Counted from the first letter of the stretch, positions 12,330-24,806 are shown. The stretch is DNA of 64,000 nucleotides from Pholiota molesta (GCA_014925825.1 JACGCK010000076.1:151939-215938); one strand, 5' to 3'. Notes: generated by a model not told the origin, from the sequence alone. Made by a program: numbers and translations.

Positions 12330-15063
12330 ATGGCTGGAGGTCCAGGAGGCACTGGTGGAGGCATAGAGACGTCGTCGCTGCTATGGGCAATCATTATGTC
12401 TGCGTTTGCAGGTATGTTCATTTGAGAGAAAAAATCTTATGGAGACCAGGGATTGACCGCGTCACCCTACAGGCTTTGGAGGTATTCTATTTGGGTTCGT
12501 CTTCAGCTCATTTCTTTCTGCCTGTCCTTCATCTGAACGCGTTGTCAGATATGATACAGGAACAATTGGAGGAATCATCGCCATGCAAGATTGGCTAGAA
12601 ACCTTCGGAAAATTCGACAACACCCTGTTGGACAACGGCAACAAGGGTTTCTATATCCCAACAAACGACAAATCCCTCGTTGTAAGTCCAAGAGTCGTTG
12701 TCTGCCATGAGTGTCGATGGTCTAAGATGCTCGTTCACATAGGTATCTATCCTCTCTGCCGGCACCTTCTTCGGTGCTCTCCTCGCTTTCCCAATGGGTG
12801 ACAGAGTCGGCCGTAAATGGGGTCTCGTTGCCTCATGTCTCGTCTTCTGCCTCGGCGTCGGTCTTCAACTCGATGACAAGTGGCCAACATTCATTGTTGG
12901 ACGTGTCATTGCTGGTTTCGGTGTGGTCAGTAATGACGATATTTGCCCTCAGGAGATGCGATTTTCTCATGTTCATTTTCATTTTTCCTCGCGTAGGGTC
13001 TCGTGTCATGCCTCGTGCCCATGTATCAATCAGAGGTGCGCATCGTACTGTCATTTAGAGAAAGCGACACATGCTTAACCGTTTCTTGCCATCTAGTGTG
13101 CACCCAAAGCAATTCGTGGTCTCATCGTTGGTCTCTATCAGCTTGCTAGTCAGTCTATTTTCTTCGTTGTCCATCAGCCCTCGTTGGCGAGGCTTTTTCT
13201 GTCGTCTTTCGGTGTGCTCATGTAATGTCCGCCCATTTCGTTTACAGTCACTATCGGCGCATTGCTCGCCGCTATCGTATTAAACTCTACCAAAAACCGA
13301 CCAAATCACTCTTCATGGAGGGTAAGTGCAATTTAGATTTCATTTCACAAGCGCTATCTCTTCTCTTGCGGTATGCTTCTGCCGCCCGCAGCTAGCTTCG
13401 TCTATATCTGGGGATGCTTAATCATTATCACTGATACATTCACTTGCACATCTTTCATGTTCCATCTTTATGCCCCTCAAACCACATGCTGATCCTCCTT
13501 TCTTTAGATCCCCATCGCCGTGCAATTCGTCTGGGCTGCCGTGCTTTCCGGTGGAATGGTGAGTAACTCCTTGCTCTCCCAAGCCCTCCGAAACGTCATC
13601 TCAACTAATCAACCTTCTCCTTTCCCATCGATCCATCACACTATCTAAAAATAGATGATGCTCCCCGAATCTCCTCGCTACCTCCTCCTCAAGAACAGGC
13701 AGGCCGAAGCCCGTCACGCTCTGGGCCGATTGATGACGCTCCCGCACGACTCGCCCGAGGTCGAGGCCGAGGCGCTGGAGATCGCCACTGCGCTGGCTGT
13801 TGAGCTGAAGGCGGACGCCGGCAGCTACGCCGACTGCTTCAAGAACAACGAGAGCAGGAACGGCTTCAGGACGTGGACTGGTATTCTCATGCAGGGATGG
13901 CAGCAGCTTACTGGTATCAACTTCATCTGTGAGTCGAGTTTCCTGATTCAAAGGGAAATGTGTGGCTAATGTCTGTTGCGTGATCCATAGTCTACTACGG
14001 CACGACGTTCTTCAAGCAGGCTGGAATTCAAAATGCGTTCATCATCACGTACGCCATCTTTTCTCCTCACTTCTATAGCGGTTTTATTAACCATTTGTCC
14101 GCAGGATTATTGCGGATGTCGTCAACACCGTCATGACCATCGTCGGTATCCAGCTCATCGACCGCGTCGGACGCAGAAGGCTGCTCCTCATCGGCGCCGT
14201 CGGCATGTGCTTGAGCGAGTTCATCGTCGCCATCGTCGGAGTCACCGTCGGCACCCCCCATGCCACGGCTGCTGGTCTTGTCGTCAACGTCACCGCACAG
14301 AGAGTGCTGATTGCGTTCACTTGCATGTGCGTTTCCATCACGATCTTCTCTTGAAATATGGATGCCATACTGACCTGCTCTTGTTAATTCAGCTACATCG
14401 CCTTCTTCGCCACCTCATGGGGCCCCGTCATCTGGGTGCTCACCGGCGAGATCTTCGTACGTCCCCCCTCCCCTCCACCCACCCCGTGCCCCACTGACTG
14501 ACCCCGCCCCGCCAGCCGCTCGGCATCCGCGCGAAGGGCATGTCCCTCTCCGTCGCCTCGAACTGGCTGTGGAACTTCGGCATCGGGTACGCGACGCCCT
14601 ACCTCGTCGACCAGACCACGACGGGCATCAACGGCGTCAAGGCCGCGAACCTCGGCGTCAAGGTGTTCTTCATCTGGGGCGGCACCTGCGTGGGCTGCCT
14701 CATCTTCACGTACTTCTTCATCCCCGAGACGAGGGGCCTGTCGTTGGAGCAGATCGATTTGCTGTACCGCGAGTCTACTAGTGCGTTTTTTTTTTTGTTT
14801 TTGGGGGTTGTGTGTGGGTGGTTGATGGAGTGCTGATGTTGATGTTGATTTTGCCTTTGCTAGTCACTGGATCCGATGCGTACCGCAGGAAGATCCTCTC
14901 CGAAAACGAGACGTTCGTCAACACCTACGTGTCCGAAAAAGAGAAAGTGGTACGTCTTCCCTCCGCACACCATACCCCCGCATTTCATTCATCCATGCTG
15001 ACCGTCGCTCTATGATTATGATTGCAGGAGCAACACCACGAAGACCACGACGAGAAGGCGTGA
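12330..15063 (+). CDS. MFS sugar (hexose) transporter, copy 2
   Basis: Predicted 546-aa, 12-TM hexose transporter, paralogue of the gene at 4040-6043. Fifteen exons: 12330-12411, 12473-12494, 12549-12681, 12743-12925, 12997-13035, 13097-13148, 13248-13321, 13508-13558, 13655-13928, 13991-14048, 14105-14326, 14393-14456, 14516-14780, 14864-14949, 15028-15063. Every junction is GT-AG and the frame closes. Motifs: GYDTGTIGG, DRVGRKWG, GRVIAGFGVG, PESPRYLLLKNR, QQLTGINFI, PETRGLSLEQID. The tail ends EQHHEDHDEKA, rich in His and acidic residues and unlike copy 1. Four introns are shared with copy 1 at identical positions and phases; ten are unique. Exon 2 is only 22 nt. It converges with HET gene A. 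Confidence 0.93.
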
Positions 15064-15398
15064 TCCTGATTCGCTGCTCTGTCTGGGGCTGTGGGGATTG
15101 GGTGCGTGTGGCTCGTGGGTTTGTGGATCACTTTTGTTTCGGACTACCCCATGTTGTGTTGTAATGTTTCTTGATGCTTATGTAGCACACGAATAATCAT
15201 TTTTTTTTGTTGTACCTCAGTTTCTGCGTGACCTTCTATGCTTCAGACATTTTTCTGGTGGGTCTGCGCCTCCTGTGACTCGCACCCACCCCTGCATATT
15301 CATCCTATGCAAGAAGCCCTCTCGGAGTCCAATGTAACTAGTTTCACGCGAACACATTTCTGTTCAATAAGATGCGGCGAAAGATAAAATGTTTTGTT
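15064..15398. other. Convergent intergenic spacer
   Basis: 3' flanks of hxt2 (plus) and HET A (minus). T-rich runs near 15,200 are plausible 3' processing context. No gene seen. Confidence 0.5.
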
Positions 15399-17708
15399 CT
15401 ACAAATACAGACTGATCAGTTGCATACCATGTTTTGGTAGTTTACGTCTCCGAATCTGCCAATACCAAACATGCGGGTCAACGTGTCTTGCTTTCCTATT
15501 ACTGAGCTCGAACACAATGGGCTTCTCTGTTCGAATAGTGTCAATAAATTTCGGGTTCGACACGTCGCCTGCAGGCTCAGAGCTCGTCAGTCCTAGCGCA
15601 ATGCATTTCTTCGGAACGTAGATGATGTTTCGTTCCGTGGAGAAATTGAAAACAGCGAACGTCGTATGAGGCCCTCCCAGGACAATCGAGCCATATCTAT
15701 AGATCTGTTTGTCCAGGAGATTGTAGGTGATAGGCCTAGGGGCAATATCGGGGAATGGAAGTAGCCGAGTCGAAGAAATATCCACGGTGGCTTGGTAGTC
15801 ACCAATAGGTTTAGATCGTAGTTTTGTATCTTTTGTATACATTCCAGGCATCAGTAGCACCGACACGCAGAGTCCCAGGACCGAAAGCGTCAGTGGTTCA
15901 ATAGGTGTTAGTAGCTGCAGATCGATGTTGGCAGAGCGGTTGATATAGTGCTTAGGGCTGGATGGAAGAATGCGCGATGTCGATGGTGGCGGCGAAGGGA
16001 AATCGCCTGCCCAGTTGAGCAGGTCCAAGGCGCCATCGGAAGAAACCATGATCTCTTGCAGTAAACGGAGGAAGGCGCGTTCAGCACCTTCGCCGTAAGC
16101 AGTCGGGATGCTGACGTTGAAGATCCCCATCAGAGAGTACGCTGTGTCTTCTTCCCGAGTCACTTCGCGGGTCGCCGCCAATTGCATCTTGCGCGAAATG
16201 GGTGCCTCGCGAATATGGTAGAGCTCGTTCCCTGTAATCGTCGTGGCTCGCTTGATCTGCTGCGCAATCTCTGTGTCGTTCTTGTCGCTGGCTGACTGGT
16301 CGATAAATCCTTTCCAGTCGCTGTTGTAGAATTTGATGAATTCTGGTGCGAGCAGCTCTTGCAACGTCCATCCACGGGTGAACCAGGGGTCGAGGTGCAT
16401 ATCCGCAAGCGTCTGAGTCTCCGCGAGATAGGTGATGCACACGGCCGCACGCGCGTACCAGTTGTACATCGAACGTATGGACTCGTCGAGCTCCGCGCTG
16501 CTTTCCTTGTTGATGCACACGGTGTCCATCCAGCCCAAGGCGAGCCGGTGATCGTTCCACGCAGCTTTGCAAAAGTTGACCAGTTTTCGATATCCAGGGT
16601 CTTGGGCATCGAGGAGCCCTTTGTTCCAATCGCCATAGGTCACCTCGCCAGACGCCGTACGAAGCCATGTGTGCGACAGGATGGCATATCGTGCGTACTT
16701 GGATATCAACCTCTCGATGGTATCCTTCTCTACTTCCCACGCGACTCCTCCTCGTCCACCGTCAAGCAATGTCCACTGGCGGGGGCGGAATTCTTTCTTG
16801 TGCATTTTCCCTCGTAGGTCAGAAGCGAGACGCGCAAAGATGTCGCCTCTTTCGAGCAGGGAAATTCGGAAGGTTGACTCATGTGGGTCAAAGCATAACA
16901 AGCGAATGGGCATTTGATTGAAGACGTGTTCTCGCAATGCTCTCAACAGCTTTTCTTCGAACGTTGGTTGAAAATTTTCCAATGTCGCTGAACATCTGAG
17001 TGAGTCTCGTTGTATAATGTTGCGAAAATAATCTGAATATCTCACCCGGAGCGACATTGTCTACTGGTGAGCCACTTTCCAAAGGCGGTTCTGTTCAAAA
17101 TAGGCCAAATAATAAGCTCTCTCATAATGCTCCTGTTATGAATTTGACATACCTTCTTCATCGTCGGATTCAGATTCGCCCCTCTGATGATCGTTTTCTT
17201 TGAAATGACTCCTTGATAGATCCCCCTCTAAAAGATATACTGCATTAACGCAATTCATTCCGCAAATTCTCAATGCATACGACATACCGGCATCCAGGCT
17301 CACATCTACGACTCTGATTTTGGGCCCAGACTGAGATTGTACTACAACGCTGGAGACGAAATCCTGCAGCGCACTGATCAACTTCCCCGCCTCAGGTCCC
17401 AAGTGCATCGGGTTCTTGTCTAAGAACGGTATGTTATTTTGATATCATATGTACACAGTCAATCGATAACATACTGTTCGTCTGCTTCAGGCCCATGACC
17501 CGTACAATTAGATCGTGCAAAGCCTTCAGTAAGGTCTGATCTGGGGCTTTCGCGGAGGAGGTGTTCTGATCTATCAATGTGGATGAGTAGATGAGTATGC
17601 GCCTTCGTCTGCGTAATCGTATTTGTCGAAAGATAACGACTGACCCTCGTTCATCCCACCTCTTGATGTTGGGTTACCAGTCATGGTGTTCTTAACATTG
17701 GGTGCCAT
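15399..17708 (-). CDS. HET-domain protein A
   Basis: Predicted 670-aa protein, exons 17708-17645, 17570-17475, 17419-17288, 17239-17153, 17090-17046, 16987-15399; every intron is phase 1. The large last exon holds the HET domain: YAILSHTWL, then the core GWMDTVCINKESSAELDESI, IRSMYNWYARAAVCITYLAE, and DPWFTRGWTLQELLAP. It is followed by a conserved basidiomycete C-terminal part (TREEDTAYSLMGIF...AYGEGAERAFLRLLQE). HET domains are known from ascomycete heterokaryon incompatibility, where they act as TIR-like cell-death effectors; the role in basidiomycetes is not established. The first three exons (64, 96 and 132 nt) encode a short N-terminal module also found in the two paralogues at 54-59 kb, with LHDLIVRVMGLKQTN and GPEAGKLISALQDFVSS. 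Confidence 0.9.
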
Positions 17709-18959
17709 GGGTAGTTTCTGAAGTGCTATTAGACGAGAATGTCAAATATCAATATACAACATGACAACGTACCAGGCAATAGCAGCGCGCAAGCGTCTTT
17801 GTCAAGTACGATGTACGAAAACAGTACAGAGTGAGGACCTTTCTTGCGATTCGAATGCCATAGATATCCCACGAGGACAGCACGAGGAGATTAGACTGTG
17901 CTATTTGGTGTTTAGCTAAAATAGATGCCTGCTCTCAGCCTTGCGATACCACCAGTTCAAATCCAAGGTCAAGCAGCCAGTGTTGGCCAAAAAAAAAATG
18001 TAAACAACATAAGAAAGGGTTCAGAATCCGAGAAGAGGCAGAGACCAGAGACATAGCTCAGCACGCCAAAATGGAAAGCTTCTCAGATGGAGCCGTTGGC
18101 GCTGGTAGCATTGCCAACATTGCACAGAAACGGACAATACGTGGAAGCGTGCAGTGTGAGCAAACTAAAATGCTCAGGCCAGCTTGTGATCCATCATCAT
18201 AGCGTTTACACGCAAACATGGCCCTTCCGATTCCGTTTGATATGCGGTAATGTAAACTTGGTTGAAGCATCTAGACGATGGGATTCGACAAAGAGTTCTA
18301 GTTATGATTGAAGACGGCATTGGTAAGGATTCGGAACAAGTTACAACGCTGAAAGTGGAACACATAGCGAGCGTCACGAGAGATAAAATGAGACGCTTCA
18401 GCCAAACACACAGTGACATAACGCGTCAGTGACGTCACTTTCCAACCTCCCTTGAACCAACTTTGTTCGAGTTCATGGACCTGTTGTGTACAAAGCTTTA
18501 GGAAAATCTGGCTCTCTCACCTCTTAATGTTCGGCTAGAACTCTCTATAAGCGTCCAAGCTTCGTGACAAAACAAGATGGAAATCAACCTCTCGGTCATC
18601 GCAGCAAGCGCAAGTGCAGCCACTGGCACAGTTGCATGAGTTTTCTTTCTCTTGCAGCCTGCACGGGCCCCGATCTCGAGCTCATACCACGACGCGGACT
18701 CGAATTGCCATTCGAATTGCTAGGTGTCTGGCTTGGACTCAACTATACTGTTTGCAGTGCCGGTCAGCTATAGCTATAACGCCCAACCCAACGTGTCCGA
18801 CGCCCGGTAATATGCGCATGAAGATGAATAAGATTGACCGATATCCACGCGCCAATGCCAGGATATCGCGCGTTTGCCTGTCACGAAGCTTCGTAAGCGC
18901 TATCATCTTCCATTCAACGACGGATGTACCCACTTATCCCATGCCTTCCCCTAGTTTTT
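17709..18959. other. Intergenic, no gene recognised
   Basis: Upstream of HET A. Short open frames only; a 20-codon frame at about 18,576 (MEINLSVIAAS...) resembles a signal sequence but leads nowhere I can follow. Confidence 0.4.
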
Positions 18960-19124
18960 GTACTTTCTGTGCAACGACACTGATTAAACACATCATGGCG
19001 CATCTTATCACGAATTACGACTTCAAGTTGGAGGACGATTATCCGGTTAAACTGATTCTCCAAACCAACGTAACTTGAATCATCACAACATCGTCCTTTT
19101 CAGGAAGTGTGGCGAAAGAGCCCA
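18960..19124 (+). pseudogene. 3' relic of a second P450 gene
   Basis: The segment aligns with the last exon of the intact P450 at 19,500-21,695. Both encode MAHLITNYDFKLE followed by a YP(V/R)KLI stretch, and the similarity continues past an in-frame stop at 19,076-19,078 to a GGAAGTGTGGCGAAAGAGC stretch matching the intact gene's end. The heme-binding cysteine region and everything upstream are missing. It is therefore the remnant of a duplicated P450 that decayed next to the surviving copy. Confidence 0.8.
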
Positions 19125-19499
19125 GTGTCCCAAATTGTGCGATTCGTCTAATTGTATTTTGTGTAATGCTAACTAGTCCATATTCTGTGTAAGCAGCACG
19201 ATCAGGTCGTAATGCTTATCCACGGTTCAAAGGACGCCGCTGACAAGATTAAATAACGAAATGTGTTGAAGATAGCCATGAATCCCACTCTTCACATTGC
19301 CCTACCCTTTCGCATTGACTCGTCTTCTCATCTAAACCAGGCAAATACTTCGCCTACATCGATTGAAACGTCCACTTTGACGAGCGCATTCCCGCTAGGA
19401 AGATAACAGCGCTCGGGAATGCAGGGTAGACATCCACCTGCAGGCGCCCACTAACCACCCCAGCTGACCATGCCACATATAATCCGGTAGATAAACATA
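19125..19499. other. P450 upstream region
   Basis: Spacer between the relic and the intact P450. It contains a TATAAT-like sequence near 19,476-19,482, about 20 bases before the start codon, which is close for a TATA box and may not be one. Nothing else recognised. Confidence 0.35.
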
Positions 19500-21695
19500 A
19501 TGCAGGGCTCCCAATCCAGCCCTCCTATTATAATAAGACTGCACGACAATTCCGGGCAGCCTTTCGAACTTACCCCTCCTCAGGCCTCATGCCTCATGCT
19601 TGATATCGCCTCTGTGGCTTTCTTGGCGTTTGCGGCGGTCGTTGCCTATGGATATGCCTCCCGCAGGCGCGATGTATGTATTCACCCCTTACGTTAAACA
19701 CTTCCTGGTGGTTATTCGCTGATTACTGTCTTTACAGCTCGATCATATCCCGACTATTGGCTACTCCGACCCATTCCTCTCCTGGATCTCGTCAGTCCGT
19801 TTTATCTTTCACATACAGTCCATTCTCGAGGAAGGTTATGCGCGGGTATGTGATCGCAGATGCTCCTCAGCATAGAATATTGATGCTTGAGATACCAGTA
19901 CCCCGGCGGCGCGTTCAAGATCCCCATGATCGATGGCTGGATCGTCGTGTTGAACGGGGACCACCATGTCAAGGATATCGCGCGCGCGAGCCTGGACAAG
20001 CTCAACAGCTTCAAGAGTACGTCGACTGTACGTGGACCTTCTATCGCGGTTCACGATCGCTGTCGCTCAATTTTTTGATGTGACAGTTCTTGCAATATAA
20101 ACATACGCTTGGACTGCCTGTCATGGAGAGCCAATACCACGCCACTGTCATTCGGACGTCGCTCACGAGAAACATTGGCCCACGCTTCGAGGATATCCAC
20201 GATCAGATTATCAAGGCATACGATGAAGGAATTGCATGCAAGGGGAAAGGCGCGTCGTCTAACATGTTTATCCTTCTTTGTATAGAATCTGACGTTGTTG
20301 AATAGAATGGCTCGCTGTACCGGCAGTGGAACTTCAGGTCAATGTGATTTGCAAAATCACCTCCCGCTTTTTCGTCGGGAAGCCGCTCTGTATGTTTCTC
20401 TCTTTTCCAGGTCTTTTCGAGATGCGTATTCAAAAAGCACTTTCTTTCCTGTACATCAATAGGCGACAATGTACAATTTCGCTCCATCTGCGAGCAAGCG
20501 GCCATGGAAATCTTCAAAGGCCGATTCATAAGATTGTTCCCCGAATTCATGAAACCGTCGGTTCTCCTCTACTATTTGTTCTTGAAGTTATTACTCACTG
20601 ATTCGTTTCTTTATCGACAACAGATACGCCTCGAAGATCGTCACTAAGGTTCATAGCCTTCGCGCGCAGATGGAGGAATTTGTAGGGCCGATGATCAAGT
20701 ACAGACTCGAACAAGAAGACATACATGGGTCTGATTGGGCAGATAAACCTGTGCGTATTCTCGATCGTACCGCCGAATTCTGCTTGCACTTCTCTGAACT
20801 GGTTATTGACTGTTACAGAACGATGTAATCTCTTGGCTTATGGACGGCGCCAGAGCAGCGAAGCAGCCTGTTACGATCAGCGATATCAGCAGCAGAATCT
20901 TGCTCGTCAGCTTTGGTGCCATCCATACGTCGTCTGCAGTAAGCTGTCTCATTCGTTGAAGGGCTCGGAACTGACGTTGAGTGCTCGTAGTCGTTCACAG
21001 CCGCTCTTTATCAGCTTTGCCTGAGCCCGGAGAATGCCCGAGAACTTCGGGAGGAAGTCGAATCCGTCGTGAAAGAAAAGGGCTGGACGAAAGACGGCCT
21101 TTCCAAAATGTACAAACTTGACAGCTATTTCCGCGAATCCCAAAGGATACATTTCCTGTCCACCCGTAAGGATTTCTAAGTATATTGCGCGTGTGATACA
21201 TCACTCACGGCGCATTCCATAGTCCCTGTAGGCAGAACCACGCTCGCCGACTTCACCTTTTCCGATGGACTCTGCATACCGAAAGGAACGTCTATTGGTA
21301 TCAACGTTTATTCCCGTCATCTAGATGAAGAGTATTATCACAATGCGAGCGAGTTTGATCCTTTCCGACATGTACGCGACGGTGGAGAAGCACAGCCGTT
21401 AGTGACGGGGCCAGCGGTTGATTACCATCCGTTTGGGCACGGACGAGCAGCTTGGTGCGTTTGTTTCCGTTGTAGAGACCATCCATTATTGCTAATGAAA
21501 ACACCTATGTTTGTTCTTGCGAACAGTCCGGGACGCTTCTTTGCAGCGACTGAGCTGAAGCTGATGATGGCGCATCTCATAACGAACTATGATTTCAAAT
21601 TGGAGAAGGAAGAATATCCTCGGAAGTTGATCATTGAATCGCAGTCAGTTCCTAATTACAGCGTGAAAGTGTTGTTCAGGAAACGAGCGGAATAG
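19500..21695 (+). CDS. Cytochrome P450 monooxygenase
   Basis: Predicted 524-aa microsomal P450. Exons: 19500-19673, 19738-19845, 19899-20027, 20087-20249, 20306-20389, 20463-20556, 20624-20750, 20819-20938, 20991-21165, 21223-21454, 21527-21695. An N-terminal membrane anchor covers about residues 30-52. The K-helix ExxR is ESQR (Glu ~382) in KLDSYFRESQR. The heme loop FGHGRAACPGRF (Cys ~469) is complete; its Cys codon spans an intron. The type matches the basidiomycete P450s that end in a MAHLITNYDFKL tail. Substrate is unknown. Intron 4 appears to use a GC donor (AAAG|GCGCGT), the only way I found to keep the frame; a mutation or assembly error is possible. A decayed second copy lies immediately upstream. 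Confidence 0.9.
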
Positions 21696-22044
21696 GTTCA
21701 GAAAGGACGTATCGACTTCGATAGCTGACCACTTTGTGGAAGATGAGAGTTAGATTTGTTTGACTGTTATATGTACCCTTGCGGAATCTCGTTACTGACT
21801 ATTCCTGTACTCTGCTGATACTGATCAAACATGTTCAATGTCGATATACATAGGGGTGTGTTATTTTTATCGTGCGGCAGCCTGCAGGTGCGGGCCACGC
21901 GGGGGTGTTGCTCTATTTTTGAATCTCAACGCCGAAGGACCATCCTACCATGGTTCGACCACCAGTCCACATGGCCACTGGCCATTTTTCGCCGTTCTTT
22001 CCTTTGTTCCTCCATTACTGCCTTCAATCCCTCCCCGCTACACT
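21696..22044. other. Spacer between P450 and GH16 genes
   Basis: Same-strand intergenic region. No additional gene seen; it serves as the P450 3' flank and GH16 promoter. Confidence 0.5.
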
Positions 22045-23528
22045 ATGAGGGACACGCCGATGAGGGTACTCTTCCTCGTCCTGCCTTGTCTGCTGGGCCA
22101 CGTCGCGGCGATCTACAACCCCGTTACCGAATACGCCGGCGACGCGTTCTTCGACAAGTTTGCGTACTATGGAAATGTAGATAACACGACTTGGGGTGCG
22201 AATCCTTTGATCCTCCCAGCCACCAGCTGCATCTGACAAAGCTCATCGCGACTAGGGAATGTAACTTTTCTGAACCAAGCCGATGCGACAGTGCAGCAGT
22301 TGACCTTCGTCAACGGGGCCGGCAATGCGATTATCAAGGTGGATAATACCACTACGCTCACAGCAGGCGCTCCAGGCGTAGCTGTCAACCGGAATTCAGT
22401 GAGCAGTTTTCACGCTACATCTAGTACCCGCCTCTTACGCCCCAACAGGTTCGGTTGACCTCATTAGACAGCTACGGAATGGGTTCCCTTATCATCATCG
22501 ACGCGCTCCATATCCCATTCGGCTGCTCCGTATGGCCCTCTTTCTGGACGGTTGGGATCGAGACGGAATGGCCGCTATCAGGCGAGATCGACATCATCGA
22601 GGCGATCAACGACATGAACAACAACCAGGTCGCCCTGCACACCGTGCAAGGCTGCGCGCAGCAGGTGCTCACCCCCGCGGCGCAGACAGGACACACAGTC
22701 GGGACGGACTGCTCTGTGCCAGAGGGATGCCTTGTCACGGAATCCCAAGCCAACAGCTATGGCCCAGGCTTCGCCGCGGCTGGCGGAGGTGTCTACGCGC
22801 TGCAGATGGAAGTCTCCGGGATATACGTTTGGTTTTGGAGCGTATGTCGCACACTGTCAACGAACTATAACTCCTGCCAACTCATCTTGCTATCGCGTCT
22901 ATTTTTAGAGGCCAAATGTACCGCCCAATATCCAGGGTGCGACGACGTCGACCGCCATCGACACTTCATCATGGGGACTACCTACAGCTGCATATCCTTC
23001 TGGCGCATCTTGTAATGTTACGCAGTTCTTCCCGCCTCAAAATCTAGTTCTGCTTACTACGCTTTGTGGTGTATGGTACGCATCCAATTATTTGTGTCGA
23101 GTTCCTCATGTTCATTGTTCATCATCCCTTAGGGCTGGCGTCCCAAGCATCTACACCAGCACATGCCATACCCCCACAGGGGACTGCGTACGTCCATCCG
23201 CTCGATCCCACACCCGTATCCCTCCCTAACCCCACCGCATCCCCAGTTCACCGACAACGTCCTCGGCAACGGGAGCAACTACGCGGACGCGTACTGGGAG
23301 ATCCGGTACATCCGCACGTACCTCTCCTCGTCCGCCGTCCCCAGCGGCGCGCCTTCGCCCACCGCGGGCTCGCCGACGGCTGCTGATACTACTACGGTCA
23401 TCACGTCCACGGTGGTGAAGACGGGCTTGCCGACTGTGGCTCCGCCGGCGTCCTCTGCCGGGACGAGGCAGGTCTGGGCGCGTGTATGGTTACTCGCGCT
23501 CGCGGGATTCTTGTTTTTTATGCTATAA
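22045..23528 (+). CDS. GH16 endo-beta-1,3(4)-glucanase, probably GPI-anchored
   Basis: Predicted 396-aa secreted glycoside hydrolase family 16 enzyme. Exons: 22045-22195, 22256-22398, 22449-22841, 22909-23075, 23133-23187, 23247-23528. A signal peptide is encoded at the start (LFLVLPCLLGHVAA). The catalytic motif is GEIDIIEA, with nucleophile and acid/base candidates Glu144 and Glu149 and Asp146 between them, preceded by the conserved SVWPSFWTVG segment. Members of this group cut laminarin-type or mixed-linkage glucans, either fungal wall or plant material. The C-terminus has a Ser/Thr/Ala-rich stretch (PSPTAGSPTAAD) and ends in a hydrophobic tail, the form of a GPI-anchor signal, so the enzyme likely acts at the wall. 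A second in-frame ATG at 22,060 would give a shorter signal peptide. Confidence 0.9.
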
Positions 23529-24208
23529 CGACACTTTTTTCCTGGACTTTTCACCTTGTTTGTGTGTTATTGATGATTATGATTGTTGTAATAATCTCGT
23601 TTGGGGTTCGGTTTCCTTACTATACCCTATGTACTGGACATTTTTTGGACATTTTTGGCATCTATTTGATTTCGCGCGATTCCTTTTCTTTATGTCCATT
23701 TTATGACCGGCGGTAAATCACGACGATTGGTTTGAGAGGTCACTACGTGTAGTTCTATATTCTTCCGGAGATAAAGGATAGATGCGATGTATATTTTCTC
23801 CTAGTCCTGCGGAGGAGTTAAGCAGTTGTCATGAAATTATAGAAATGGCTTGTAGGGCTGCTGAAGGAGATCATCGAGGACTTGCATCAAGCCATCCGTG
23901 AGATCCTGAGCGATCAACTCAGTAATGAGCCGATAAATCTCAAAGTGGGCAGTACTGCAGTTTCAATCCATGGAACCAGTTGAACACAGTTGCAAATTCT
24001 TGAGATAAATTATCGAGCGAGCTTATTGAAGAGTGGGACATAGGAATGAGTTGGTGAACGTCAAGATAATTTGCACTCTGGTAAGATATACGTGGCTGTA
24101 ATTTACTTATTCGCACCCTCAAATAACGGAATAAACTAAAGTAATAAGCTCTTCATCCACAAAACTGCAAAGCGTATGCAAGCCGACGGCGAAATAAAGC
24201 CTCGAAGA
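23529..24208. other. Convergent spacer between GH16 and hydrophobin
   Basis: 3' flanks of two convergent genes; AT-rich, no gene recognised. Confidence 0.5.
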
Positions 24209-24673
24209 TCAAGCAATGTTAACGGGGCCGCATCCAATAGCGATAACACCGTCTGTGAAATAGCCAAATTAATAAATAAGTCTGGATTGAACATGAAAAA
24301 GTCAAAACGCACTGAAGTTGTTGTTGCTGCAGCAGACGGGCTGGGTAGTGCAAGAAGAGCCTCCTCCAACGGCGATGGCGCTGATGGGGCTGCAGTTCAC
24401 GCCCAGCTGGCCGGTAATGTCTCCCGCGGCAACACCAAGAAGCGCCAAGAATCCAGAGTATTGCGGGCTGTTCGCCTGTTGGAGCGAGTTACCTATTTAT
24501 CGATGAATAAAATAATGCAAGGTCAGCGAGGGAAGATGAAAGAAGGTAGTGAAAAAAGACTAACAGCACTGCACTTTGCCGGTGTTGCACGAGTTGGAGA
24601 TACCGCCGTCGGGAGAGCCAACGACGAAGACGGCCATGGCGGCAACAGTGAAGAAAGCGAGCTTGGAGAACAT
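24209..24673 (-). CDS. Class I hydrophobin
   Basis: Predicted 110-aa secreted hydrophobin, exons 24673-24565, 24492-24313, 24252-24209. A signal peptide (MFSKLAFFTVAAMAVFVVGS) is followed by the eight-cysteine pattern in order C, CC, C, C, CC, C: SCNTGKVQCC, then LGVNC, GGGSSC, TTQPVCC and GVIAIGCGPVNIA. Long inter-cysteine spacing (over 30 residues after the first CC) is that of class I, which assembles into amphipathic rodlet layers on aerial hyphae, spores and fruit bodies. The first intron interrupts the codon of the second cysteine of the first CC pair. Compact three-exon structure and a good TATA box suggest strong regulated expression. Confidence 0.95.
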
Positions 24674-24800
24674 TTTGTTGGTGGAGAGGTATTAAGGATA
24701 GGTTAAAAACCAAAAAAGTGAAGGAGCTGATGAGTGAGGTGGAGATGACAGACGAAAGTGGGCGTTCGACTGAGGAATGAGAAGAATATTTGCGGCCCTT

Positions 24801-24806
24801 CTTATA
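24801..24806 (-). promoter_or_regulatory. TATA box of the hydrophobin gene
   Basis: TATAAG in the context GGGTATAAGAAGGG, about 130 bases upstream of the hydrophobin start codon on the minus strand. Confidence 0.55.

Noticed and set aside
16081..16740. 219-codon alternative minus frame inside HET A
   Set aside because: Out of frame with the HET domain, which is continuous in the other frame.
24176..24706. 176-codon plus-strand open frame
   Set aside because: Antisense to the hydrophobin gene, whose eight cysteines and splice sites are clear on the other strand.
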